Origin: [Bacillus] selenitireducens MLS10
GTDB taxonomy: Bacteria > Bacillota > Bacilli > Bacillales > Salisediminibacteriaceae
DNA length: 64,000 nucleotides
NCBI RefSeq assembly: GCF_000093085.1
Contig: NC_014219.1
Span: forward strand, 620,001 to 684,000
Direction of reading: 5' to 3'
Part shown: one piece after another, positions 57,150-64,000 of the stretch
Layout of the letters: every line of letters starts with the position of its first letter
Numbering within the stretch: the stretch's first letter is position 1
The notes under the pieces: model-generated
Database searches by the model: none
The model's input: only the letters and a program-made list of their open reading frames with translations
Told to the model about the DNA's origin: nothing
Position numbers and translations under genes: made by a program

Positions 57150-59569
57150 ATGATCAGATAAGAGAACTATTTAAAGTCGGCAGAAAAAGCATCAGTAAAA
57201 CCTATATTACCCTGTTCAGCCTGTTTGTTCTGTTCATCCTGACCGTAGGGACGGTTTTAACCGTCTACAGTTATACGAGCTTTGACAGGATGCAAGAGGA
57301 GAGGGAAGATTTAAAACAAAAGCAGCAGGTGATCAAGGAAACAAGTGACAGTTTTAATGAAATCCTGTTTCGTGCAAGAGGGTACTACGCTTTTTTGAAT
57401 GCGAATGAATTAGCCATTTTGGAAAACGAGCTCGAGGAGTTCCCGATGCAGATCAATGCTTTTGAAGAAGTGGCATCAGCAGGAGAAGAGATGCAGATGG
57501 TCCGGGATCTCCGTGCTTTCTTTGACGTTTACGAAAATGAGCTGTGGCCTACTGCAAGAGCCTATGTGGAAAGCGGTGATATAGATGCCCTTCGGGCACT
57601 GTCAAGCGGAGGGACAAACGAGACGGTCAATGAATTTCTGACATTTTCAAGAGTATTTGCGTCTGAAGCGGATCGCGCGCTCTCTCAGCTGAATGAACAG
57701 ATTATTCAGCACACGAGACAGGTTCAGCTCATATGGTATATCGCAGTGGGGCTGGCCATTTTGCTGTTTGGAATTATAGGAGCAAGAGGACTCCGTGCCG
57801 TTGCGATTCCGATCAGTCAGCTGAATCATCAGATCGAGTCGTATTCGTTTGGTGACAGTGTTTCCTCACCCTACACAAAACGGGACGACGAAATCGGCTC
57901 ACTTTCACGTTCATTCGAACAGATGTCAAAGCATATTCAAAACTCGGAATACGAGCTCCTTGCACAAAACGAGGAGATGAAGGCCCAACAGGAAGCGCTT
58001 GAAGAATACCTGTCGATCACTGAAGAAGCAAAAGAAAAACTGTCCTGGATGAATCATTTTAACGAGATGCTTGCTCTGAACAACAGCAGACAGGATCATC
58101 TTCGGGCTGCCTTTAAGTTTATCAATCAACGGTTTTCCTTCGATAAAGCAGCTATACGTCTCTATGGTACTCCGTATTTGCATGCAACGGGACTAAACAC
58201 GGATCAGTTGACAGATCTCGATGAACGCATGGAAAACCGGCTGATTCGACTTAAGGATGAGGATTATGTCTTAATGAAACGTGAAGGAGTAACAGATGAG
58301 CTCGGAATCAGGAATGGTACAGTTACTGTATATGAACTGACTGTACCTGTGTTGAATATGCAAAAACAGCATATTGGATACTTTACAGGCATGATATTTG
58401 ATAATGAGATCAAGGAGACGGCTGTTGATGACCTGAGACGTATTCTCGGCCAGCTTGAGGGTGCTCTTGAAGTGGCGCATGCCAACGAGCTGATCAAAGA
58501 ATCAAAGGAAATTAATCAGGCCATCATTGAGAGTATTAATGAGGGAATTCAGCTTGTTAGCAATGACGGCACGCTTCTTGCTTACAACGAATACAGCTGT
58601 GAACTGGTCGGATGTAAACTGAAAGATTCCTTGGATCAGGATGTGCTTCAGCATAAATTCAACTGGGTGCATCCATTCTCATCGCAATTTGAAGAACCAG
58701 AATCGTTTGCATCATTTATTATCCAGGCTACGGCAGACATGTATGATGATTTCAAGCGGTTTCAGACATCGGCGATAATTGAGGGGGCCAGACGTGACAT
58801 TGCGATTTATTCAACGAGTGTGCGCGTCGGTGAAGAGAGTATCGGGACGGTGTTCGTATATCGGGATATTACTCGTGAGGCGGAAGTCGACCGTTTGAAA
58901 ACAGAGCTCGTCAGCACGGTGAATCATGAACTCCGAACGCCGCTCTCAAGCATTATGGGCTTTACGGAACGAATGCTGAACAAAGATGTCTCAGAAGAGC
59001 GGCGGCGCGTGTATCTTGAAACCATTCTGTCAGAGTCTGAGCGGTTGTCCCAGCTCGTCAACAACTTCCTTGATCTTCAGAAAATCGAGAGCCTTCCTGA
59101 CGAAATGGACTTGGAACCCGTCAAGATCTCTGACAGTCTGCGACAGGCAATGTCAGCGTTCCATCCATCTGAGCATCACGAGCTGAAGGTCATCGACAGT
59201 TTAACCGATACGAAAGTGAACGGTCATTCTGCCAGTCTCCATCAGGTGTTCCTGAATCTTCTTAGCAATGCCCAAAAATACTCGCCTGAAGGTGGCACGA
59301 TTACCGTGGAAACAGAGCTTGATGATGCGAAAAAGAATGTGCTTATTCACATTTCCGACGAAGGCATCGGAATCGCAAAGAAGGATCATGACAGACTCTT
59401 TATGAAGTTCTCAAGAATCAAAGATCAGCACGGGGGAACCATTAAAGGGACAGGTCTTGGTCTGGCTCTTTCCAAAGAGCTGATGGAAGCGCAGGGCGGA
59501 GACATACGGGTACGTTCAGAGGCAGGTGAAGGATCGACCTTTACTGTTGTGATACCATTGAAGGAGTAG
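57146..59569 (+). CDS. Membrane sensor histidine kinase (HAMP-GAF-like-PAS-HisKA)
   Basis: A protein of 807 residues. Two membrane helices (about 20-42 and 190-212) enclose a helical outer sensor. A HAMP domain, coiled coil, GAF-like region (about 305-450) and PAS domain (about 450-570) lead to a HisKA domain with His near 594 in VNHELRTPLSS and an ATPase domain (NLLSNAQKYSPEGG, ISDEGIGI, GTGLGLALSKEL). The GTG 57146 start overlaps the CheY-like gene. The three genes look like one relay: kinase to receiver to Hpt to GGDEF. Confidence 0.9.
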   Translation: MNDQIRELFKVGRKSISKTYITLFSLFVLFILTVGTVLTVYSYTSFDRMQEEREDLKQKQQVIKETSDSFNEILFRARGYYAFLNANELAILENELEEFPMQINAFEEVASAGEEMQMVRDLRAFFDVYENELWPTARAYVESGDIDALRALSSGGTNETVNEFLTFSRVFASEADRALSQLNEQIIQHTRQVQLIWYIAVGLAILLFGIIGARGLRAVAIPISQLNHQIESYSFGDSVSSPYTKRDDEIGSLSRSFEQMSKHIQNSEYELLAQNEEMKAQQEALEEYLSITEEAKEKLSWMNHFNEMLALNNSRQDHLRAAFKFINQRFSFDKAAIRLYGTPYLHATGLNTDQLTDLDERMENRLIRLKDEDYVLMKREGVTDELGIRNGTVTVYELTVPVLNMQKQHIGYFTGMIFDNEIKETAVDDLRRILGQLEGALEVAHANELIKESKEINQAIIESINEGIQLVSNDGTLLAYNEYSCELVGCKLKDSLDQDVLQHKFNWVHPFSSQFEEPESFASFIIQATADMYDDFKRFQTSAIIEGARRDIAIYSTSVRVGEESIGTVFVYRDITREAEVDRLKTELVSTVNHELRTPLSSIMGFTERMLNKDVSEERRRVYLETILSESERLSQLVNNFLDLQKIESLPDEMDLEPVKISDSLRQAMSAFHPSEHHELKVIDSLTDTKVNGHSASLHQVFLNLLSNAQKYSPEGGTITVETELDDAKKNVLIHISDEGIGIAKKDHDRLFMKFSRIKDQHGGTIKGTGLGLALSKELMEAQGGDIRVRSEAGEGSTFTVVIPLKE

Positions 59570-59607
59570 TGGACTTGTTTGTGTATGACTTAAGCAGTCA
59601 GGTTCAT

Positions 59608-59650
59608 CCAAAGAAGAGTCCCGGCCTCCTGTGCCAGGACTCTTCTTTGG
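59608..59650 (+). terminator. First hairpin after the kinase gene
   Basis: CCAAAGAAGAGTCC and GGACTCTTCTTTGG form a perfect 14-bp stem around a 15-base loop. There is no long T-run after it. Confidence 0.6.
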
Positions 59651-59693
59651 TCTGTGTCAGGAATATTCACGTGTTTAAAGGAAGGACTCGCCA

Positions 59694-59732
59694 TCCAGGC
59701 TTGACAGGAGGCTCTTTTTTCTTTTTTGTCAT
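59694..59732 (+). terminator. Second hairpin with long T-run
   Basis: GCCATCC and GGAGGC pair with a bulged A around the loop AGGCTTGACA, followed by TCTTTTTTCTTTTTTG. It is the more likely stop for rightward transcripts before the convergent TetR gene. Confidence 0.6.
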
Positions 59733-60361
59733 TCCAGACGGACATGATTGAGGTAAATTGTTTTAATCGTCTCGAGCTGGGCCCGCGGTGACAACCGGCC
59801 ATCCGGCTGATGCAGAATGCCTGTCATGGCGAGTTTTCTTGCAAATAGGGCGAAGCTGTTGATGAGCGTCAGACATTCTTCTGTGGAAACCTTTCTTTGA
59901 TCAAAGGATCCATCCTGCACGCCTTCTTCCGTGAGCTCCCCGATCGCTTCGGCAATACGCGCCCGGATATCGAGGTATGTATCGATCCCCTCGAGTGTTT
60001 CGGTACTGTTGCCGATATAGCCCTCAAACAGATCAATAAAACGGCGTGTGCGCTGATTCGGATTCGTAACCACTTCCCCAAGGCGGTCGAGAATCGTTTC
60101 GAGCTTTTGAAGGGCAAACTGATCTGACGTGACGGTTTCCTCGACAAACTGCAGTTCACGGCTCATGATCATGACCGCGACGGCGACGAGGAGCGTCTGT
60201 TTTTTCGGGAAATAACGAAAGAGCGTTGCAATACCGATGCCTGCCTCTTCGGCAATGTCCTTCATCTGCACGTCTTCCCAGCGGTTTTCGCTGAACAGCT
60301 TCTCTGCAGCAAACAGAGCCTGTTCATAGCGGCGGTGTTTATTTCGGCTTCGTTTGTCCAT
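59729..60361 (-). CDS. TetR-family transcriptional regulator
   Basis: A protein of 210 residues. The N-terminal helix-turn-helix is typical (ALFAAEKLFSENRWEDVQMKDIAEEAGIGIATLFRYFPKKQTLL), followed by a variable helical ligand domain. GGGGGATCAGG precedes ATG 60361. It stands alone, with no obvious target beside it; the neighbour upstream is a decayed gene. A short inverted repeat ATAC-GTACA-GTAT at about 60393-60407 may be its own operator. Confidence 0.85.
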   Translation of the reverse strand: MDKRSRNKHRRYEQALFAAEKLFSENRWEDVQMKDIAEEAGIGIATLFRYFPKKQTLLVAVAVMIMSRELQFVEETVTSDQFALQKLETILDRLGEVVTNPNQRTRRFIDLFEGYIGNSTETLEGIDTYLDIRARIAEAIGELTEEGVQDGSFDQRKVSTEECLTLINSFALFARKLAMTGILHQPDGRLSPRAQLETIKTIYLNHVRLE

Positions 60362-60469
60362 GACCTGATCCCCCTGATAACCGTTCTGTCTCTATACGTA
60401 CAGTATACCGGTTAACGTGCTGTGGATACAGTCTGATTTTCTTGGAAAAGAAGGAGTCACAAACGGCAG

Positions 60470-61087
60470 TTGGGGAATAGAAAGAAAATAGTGGTTGCCT
60501 GTTTTGTACTGCAAAAACGTTACACTTCGATCAACTATTTAAGAATACGTGCTGCAGAAGTGTATGAAGTGGTGAGAACGGACGAGACGATCGCGGAGAG
60601 TGGGATCGGGCTTGAATTATTCGAACCGTATATGGATTCTTCAGAACTTGCACCCCTTGAAGAACCGTCTGATTTCAGCTGTAAATCGAAACAGAAGATG
60701 TTGTATCTTGAGGGCGCTACTGCTCTTTATCCGGTCGATGCAGCATTCAGTGAGGCTGTGTACCATGAAGACGATTATTCGTCTATGATCAGACAAAGAG
60801 CCGGGCGGTTTTAACCCAAACAGGAAGAGCATACGACCGGCTGTTTGCTGGCGATGTGGAGCTCATCTTCGCTGCCGGCCCTTCTGAGAGTCAGATCGCG
60901 CCGGCTGAGCGGATGGATATCGAGTTTGTGATGACGCCGATTTGCAGAGAGGGTTTTGTTTTTTATTCAATAAGACCATCCTGCGGAGGAGAACGAACAG
61001 AAGGTAAAGCCCTTTGTGGACTGGATCCTCTCTGAACAGGGTCAGACCCTGATTGAAAAGTCAGGCTATACCGGTATCCGGGAGTGA
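60470..61087 (+). pseudogene. Decayed PstS-like substrate-binding protein gene
   Basis: Three pieces of one solute-binding protein lie in different frames. The first is LEGATALYPVDAAFSEAVYHEDDYSSM, ending at 60814. The second is RAYDRLFAGDVELIFAAGPSESQI, running on to TPICREGFVF. The third is KVKPFVDWILSEQGQTLIEKSGY, ending at 61087. The order matches phosphate-type binding proteins, but the middle lobe is missing and at least two frameshifts break the reading. No ribosome site or signal peptide is intact. I see it as a remnant of a deleted gene. Confidence 0.75.
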
Positions 61088-61131
61088 GAAAAGTGTCTGG
61101 ATGAAGGCAATACAGGAGAGGAGACGAACGG

Positions 61132-62199
61132 ATGACGATTACGCTTGAACGCTTTACGAAGAACGACTTTGATCAGCTCATCGGCTGGGTGGATTCGGCG
61201 GAATTCTGCATGCAGTGGGGAGGGCCGCAGTTTACGTGGCCGTTAACACATGAACAGCTGGATATCTACCTGAAGGAAATGGAGGGCGATGAGCCTGAGC
61301 GGCTCATTTACCGAGCCGTGTCAGAAGATGGCCGGACCGTCGGGCACATTTCCCTCGGGAGGCTCGATTACAGTAACAGGACCGGGCGAATGGGGAAAGT
61401 CCTCGTCGGGGATCCGGCAATGCGCGGAAAAGGGATCGCCGGAAACATGGTCCGTGAGATCTGCCGGATCGGCTTTGAGGAGCTGGCTCTTGAGCGCATC
61501 AGCCTTGGCGTATTTGACTTCAATGAATCGGCGATTGCTGCTTATGAGAAGGCCGGTTTTCAAAAAGAGGGCTTTTTCCGGAAGTTTCGCCAGGTCGGGC
61601 AGAGACGCTGGCACCTCGTGGAGATGAGTATACTGAAGGACGAATGGTTCGCCCGTCAGCTGACCCATCAGTGGGAAGGGTTGAAGCGCATGACCGGGGC
61701 TTTTCTCAGTGCCATACTCTCAGAAAAGCTCCTCGTTATGGACCGGAAAGATCCGGACACGGCTATTTGGCTGCTTGCTCAGGATCCGGTGATTCGCTGG
61801 GCGAGGCCGGATGATGAAAAAATCAATGCGGAGGAAGAGGGCTACGTTCATCTCAGCTGGCATGAACGTGAAGACGGGAATGATGAGCTGATCGTGCAGA
61901 TGAAGGACACGCCTTCGCCGCTTCCGTATATCGAGGCGGATGGCGACATGCCTCTCAGTGCTAACTGCTCTGAATATATGTTCTCAGACAGACAGATCCA
62001 ATCCGTTGAGGGCTACGGGTACATAGATCAAGGGAAGGGTGTATTGCAAAGCCTCATCTGCGATCTCGGAGACGGGTTCCTTTTCGTGTCAGCGGCACCG
62101 ATACTCAATGATGTGTTTGTGACAAAAGAACGCCCAGCACCTCATCCTGATGATATCGTGCTGTTTGACTGGCAAATGGAGGAGGTATTCGATGATTGA
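61132..62199 (+). CDS. GNAT acetyltransferase fused to an unrecognised C-terminal domain
   Basis: A protein of 355 residues. Residues 1-170 are a RimJ/RimL-like GNAT domain (VLVGDPAMRGKGIAGNMVREI, AIAAYEKAGFQKEGFFRK). Residues 185-355 (MTGAFLSAILSEKLLVMDRKDPDTAIWLLAQDPVIRWARPDD and on) form a second acidic domain I do not recognise. RimL-type proteins usually end near residue 175, so this is about twice the normal length. AGGAGAGG precedes ATG 61132. It overlaps the uracil-DNA glycosylase gene by eight bases. Confidence 0.75.
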   Translation: MTITLERFTKNDFDQLIGWVDSAEFCMQWGGPQFTWPLTHEQLDIYLKEMEGDEPERLIYRAVSEDGRTVGHISLGRLDYSNRTGRMGKVLVGDPAMRGKGIAGNMVREICRIGFEELALERISLGVFDFNESAIAAYEKAGFQKEGFFRKFRQVGQRRWHLVEMSILKDEWFARQLTHQWEGLKRMTGAFLSAILSEKLLVMDRKDPDTAIWLLAQDPVIRWARPDDEKINAEEEGYVHLSWHEREDGNDELIVQMKDTPSPLPYIEADGDMPLSANCSEYMFSDRQIQSVEGYGYIDQGKGVLQSLICDLGDGFLFVSAAPILNDVFVTKERPAPHPDDIVLFDWQMEEVFDD

Positions 62200-62884
62200 G
62201 CGGACGATGCTGCCGGAGCGATGGCAGGAGGCAGTCGGAGAAGAAGTGGATCAGCCCTACTTCAGGGAACTCGCCCGTTTCTTGTCGGAAGAATACAGGG
62301 AGAACACCGTATTCCCGCCTGCGACGGACATATTCAATGCCTTTCAATGGACTGATTACCAAGAGGTAAAAGTCGTGATCCTCGGTCAGGATCCGTACCA
62401 TGGTCCGAATCAGGCACACGGGATGAGCTTTTCTGTGCGTCCCGGTGTTCCGGTTCCGCCTTCGCTTCGCAATATGTATAAAGAGCTTGAAGCAGATCTC
62501 GGCTGTCCGGCAGTGGATCACGGATATCTCGCGCCGTGGGCAGAGGAAGGGGTCCTGCTTTTGAACACCGTCCTGACGGTTCGGGAAGGGGAACCGAAGT
62601 CGCATCAGAAACAGGGCTGGGAGCGGTTTACAAACCGGGTCATCGAATCGCTTAATGAGAAAGAGTCCCCCGTTGTGTTTATACTTTGGGGTGCCGACGC
62701 ACGAAAAAAGGCGGCGATGATTGATCATCACCGCCACCTGATTCTTGAGGCACCGCACCCGAGTCCATTATCGGCGTACCGTGGGTTTTTCGGGAGCCGT
62801 CCCTTTTCAGAGGCGAATGCGTTTTTAAAAAAGAATGGCCGGGGACCTGTCAACTGGTGTTTGCCTGATCAGCCGGACGGCTGA
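62192..62884 (+). CDS. ung: Uracil-DNA glycosylase
   Basis: A protein of 230 residues of family 1. The catalytic Asp67 is in GQDPYHGPNQAHG, and the DNA-intercalation loop is HPSPLSAYRGFFGSRPFS. It removes uracil from DNA. GGAGGAGG before ATG 62192 fixes the start; the frame is open 14 codons upstream. It overlaps the end of the GNAT fusion gene and, at its own 3' end, runs 16 bases into the convergent endonuclease VIII gene. Confidence 0.95.
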   Translation: MIERTMLPERWQEAVGEEVDQPYFRELARFLSEEYRENTVFPPATDIFNAFQWTDYQEVKVVILGQDPYHGPNQAHGMSFSVRPGVPVPPSLRNMYKELEADLGCPAVDHGYLAPWAEEGVLLLNTVLTVREGEPKSHQKQGWERFTNRVIESLNEKESPVVFILWGADARKKAAMIDHHRHLILEAPHPSPLSAYRGFFGSRPFSEANAFLKKNGRGPVNWCLPDQPDG

Positions 62885-63693
62885 CAGACCGGACAGACAT
62901 AGAGTCTCCGGCTTGCGACGGTGATCTTCTCGATCGCTGTCCGGCACTGGTAACAGGGCTCCATATGCCGGTTGAAGGCGAAGTGCCGGTAGTGGCTGCG
63001 GGGTTCCCCTGCGGCCTTTTTCGTCTGGACCCGTTCAGGGTCAAGGGTGAGGCCTTTCGTTTCGTAGGACCGTGTCATCATCAGTATCACGGCTTCGGCG
63101 AGGCGGATGAGCGCTGTGTCTGAGAGGTCTGCGGGGCGTTTCTTCGGATGGATGCCTGTGATGAAGAGAATCTCCGTCCGTAAATAGTTGCCGATCCCTG
63201 CGATGAAAGTCTGATCGAGGAGCAGGCCCCCGAGCTGCCGGTTGAAAAAGCGCTTGTCTGTCATCTGTCTGAGCAGATCGTTGACGGTAACCGGTTCACT
63301 CAGAATGTCGGGACCGGTTTTTTTGATGAAGGGGTGATCAGGAACTTCATCTGTCCTCAGCACGGCGATGTCGGACGCACTGTAGAGAAGCGCGGAACGA
63401 TCACCGGTATGAAGGGCGAGTCGCAGCTGCCGGTTGGTCTTCGGGTACGAATAGGACGGTTTGATGTACCATTTGCCGTAGAGCTGGTTGTGCGAGTAAA
63501 CCGAGTAGCCGTTGTCGAAATGGGTGAGGAGCGCTTTTCCTTTCGTCTGAACTCGATTGACAGTGGCGCGGGTTAAGATGTCCTCATAGTCTTTGAGCGG
63601 CGGGAGGCCAAAAAACACCTCGAGGAGCGGCTTATTGAGGACCGCATGTTCCACTTCGTCAGCGGCGAGCCTGATTTCAGGTCCTTCGGGCAT
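62869..63693 (-). CDS. nei: Endonuclease VIII-like DNA glycosylase (Fpg/Nei family)
   Basis: A protein of 274 residues. The N-terminal PEGPEIRLAADEVE holds the catalytic Pro and Glu. The helix-two-turn-helix motif (LLDQTFIAGIGNYLRTEILF) and a C-terminal zinc finger with CYQC and CPVC are complete. It removes oxidised bases and cuts the strand. The LAADEV and YGKWYI segments point to the Nei branch over MutM, which starts PELPEVE. GAAAGGAGG precedes ATG 63693. Confidence 0.9.
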   Translation of the reverse strand: MPEGPEIRLAADEVEHAVLNKPLLEVFFGLPPLKDYEDILTRATVNRVQTKGKALLTHFDNGYSVYSHNQLYGKWYIKPSYSYPKTNRQLRLALHTGDRSALLYSASDIAVLRTDEVPDHPFIKKTGPDILSEPVTVNDLLRQMTDKRFFNRQLGGLLLDQTFIAGIGNYLRTEILFITGIHPKKRPADLSDTALIRLAEAVILMMTRSYETKGLTLDPERVQTKKAAGEPRSHYRHFAFNRHMEPCYQCRTAIEKITVASRRLYVCPVCQPSG

Positions 63694-63738
63694 GAGTGGG
63701 CACCTCCTTTCAAGTCAGAATGGTTAGTTGGGCATCAT

Positions 63739-64000
63739 TCAAGGGAGATCCAGGAGTGTCAGAACCGCAAAGAAATGGCTCACACTCGCAGCCAAAACGA
63801 ACAGATGCCAGACAGCGTGGTGATAGGTGAACCCGCGCCATACATAGAAAACGGCACCGAATGTGTACAACACGCCGCCGGTAAAGAGCAGGATCAGCCC
63901 CTCACGGCTGAGCGCACTGGAAATCGGCGTCCAGGCGAAAATAATGAGCCACCCCATGACCACATAGAGTAAAGTCGAGACCACGACAAACCGTTTTACA
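63739..64000 (-). CDS. Hemolysin III/PAQR-family membrane protein (cut by window edge)
   Basis: C-terminal 86 codons of a membrane protein; the frame runs on past the right edge. VKRFVVVSTLLYVVMGW, then LLFTGGVLYTFGAVFYVWRGFTYHHAVWHLFVLAASVSHFFAVL matches hemolysin III-type proteins, with the conserved His of YHHAVWHLFV and SHFF. The family has metal-dependent hydrolase-like sites in the membrane; its role in Bacillus is unclear. It lies 45 bases upstream of the nei gene on the same strand, possibly in one unit. Confidence 0.88.
   Translation of the reverse strand, partial: VKRFVVVSTLLYVVMGWLIIFAWTPISSALSREGLILLFTGGVLYTFGAVFYVWRGFTYHHAVWHLFVLAASVSHFFAVLTLLDLP

Noticed and set aside
62105-62758. 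Leftward 217-codon frame opposite ung
   Set aside because: Antisense to a gene with complete uracil-DNA glycosylase motifs.

Overview
The window reads as chromosome of a low-to-mid GC Bacillota member of the Bacillaceae, probably a halotolerant or alkaliphilic relative of Bacillus (for example the Salisediminibacterium/Alteribacter neighbourhood). The basis is B. subtilis-type gene sets (puc, aco, ArsR/ArsC, a GlnK/GlnL-like pair, SdhCAB), strong AGGAGG ribosome sites, a SigB-like promoter, a cre-like site and very acidic secreted protein. The genus is inference. Coding density is high, with two mobile or decayed spots (an IS605-type TnpB element and a PstS-like pseudogene). I saw no rRNA, tRNA, CRISPR array or prophage.

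Region 1 (1-11.8 kb) is a purine-degradation locus. A leftward allantoinase (pucH, cut by the window edge) diverges from a rightward eleven-gene run: the three xanthine dehydrogenase subunits and two maturation factors (pucC, D, E, A, B), a nucleoside/purine deaminase-like amidohydrolase, OHCU decarboxylase, urate oxidase, HIU hydrolase (pucM), allantoate amidohydrolase (pucF) and ureidoglycine-glyoxylate aminotransferase (pucG). Together they cover xanthine to urate, allantoin, allantoate and glyoxylate/glycine. PucL, a fusion in B. subtilis, is two overlapping genes here. Three PucR-box-like sites lie in the divergent control region.

Region 2 (11.8-20.1 kb) holds single stress and housekeeping genes: dps behind a SigB-like promoter, a two-rhodanese lipoprotein, arsC and arsR each with its own ATAAG-N6-CTTAT operator, a methyltransferase, a GNAT protein, two DoxX-like membrane proteins, an NADH oxidase with two Rex/FNR-like palindromes, a small DUF2805-type protein and a cryptochrome-DASH. 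Region 3 (20.1-21.65 kb) is a tnpB-only IS605-type element with a divergent 44-residue ribbon-helix-helix-like gene and a palindrome between them.

Region 4 (21.6-28.3 kb) is an acetoin/2,3-butanediol locus on the minus strand: acoR, then acoA-acoB-acoC-bdhA behind a clear sigma-54 promoter and a cre-like site. bdhA occupies the place acoL has in B. subtilis. Region 5 (28.5-43.8 kb) has a SARP-type response regulator and a 1007-residue hybrid kinase, then a 3273-residue wall-anchored adhesin (five Ig-like, six SpaA-like and sixteen Cna-B-like repeats) ending in LPSTA rather than LPXTG, directly followed by a class D-type sortase.

Region 6 (43.8-53.3 kb) appears to be a functional module: a GlnK/GlnL-like two-component pair diverging from asparaginase, a permease, aspartase and succinate dehydrogenase/fumarate reductase (CAB). 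The chemistry links asparagine to aspartate to fumarate to succinate. Region 7 (53.3-64 kb) has a MarR regulator, a DUF5692-like membrane protein, a signalling operon (Hpt-REC-GGDEF-REC protein, CheY-like protein, membrane histidine kinase), a TetR regulator, the PstS-like pseudogene, a GNAT fusion protein, and uracil-DNA glycosylase facing endonuclease VIII, ending in a cut hemolysin III-family gene.
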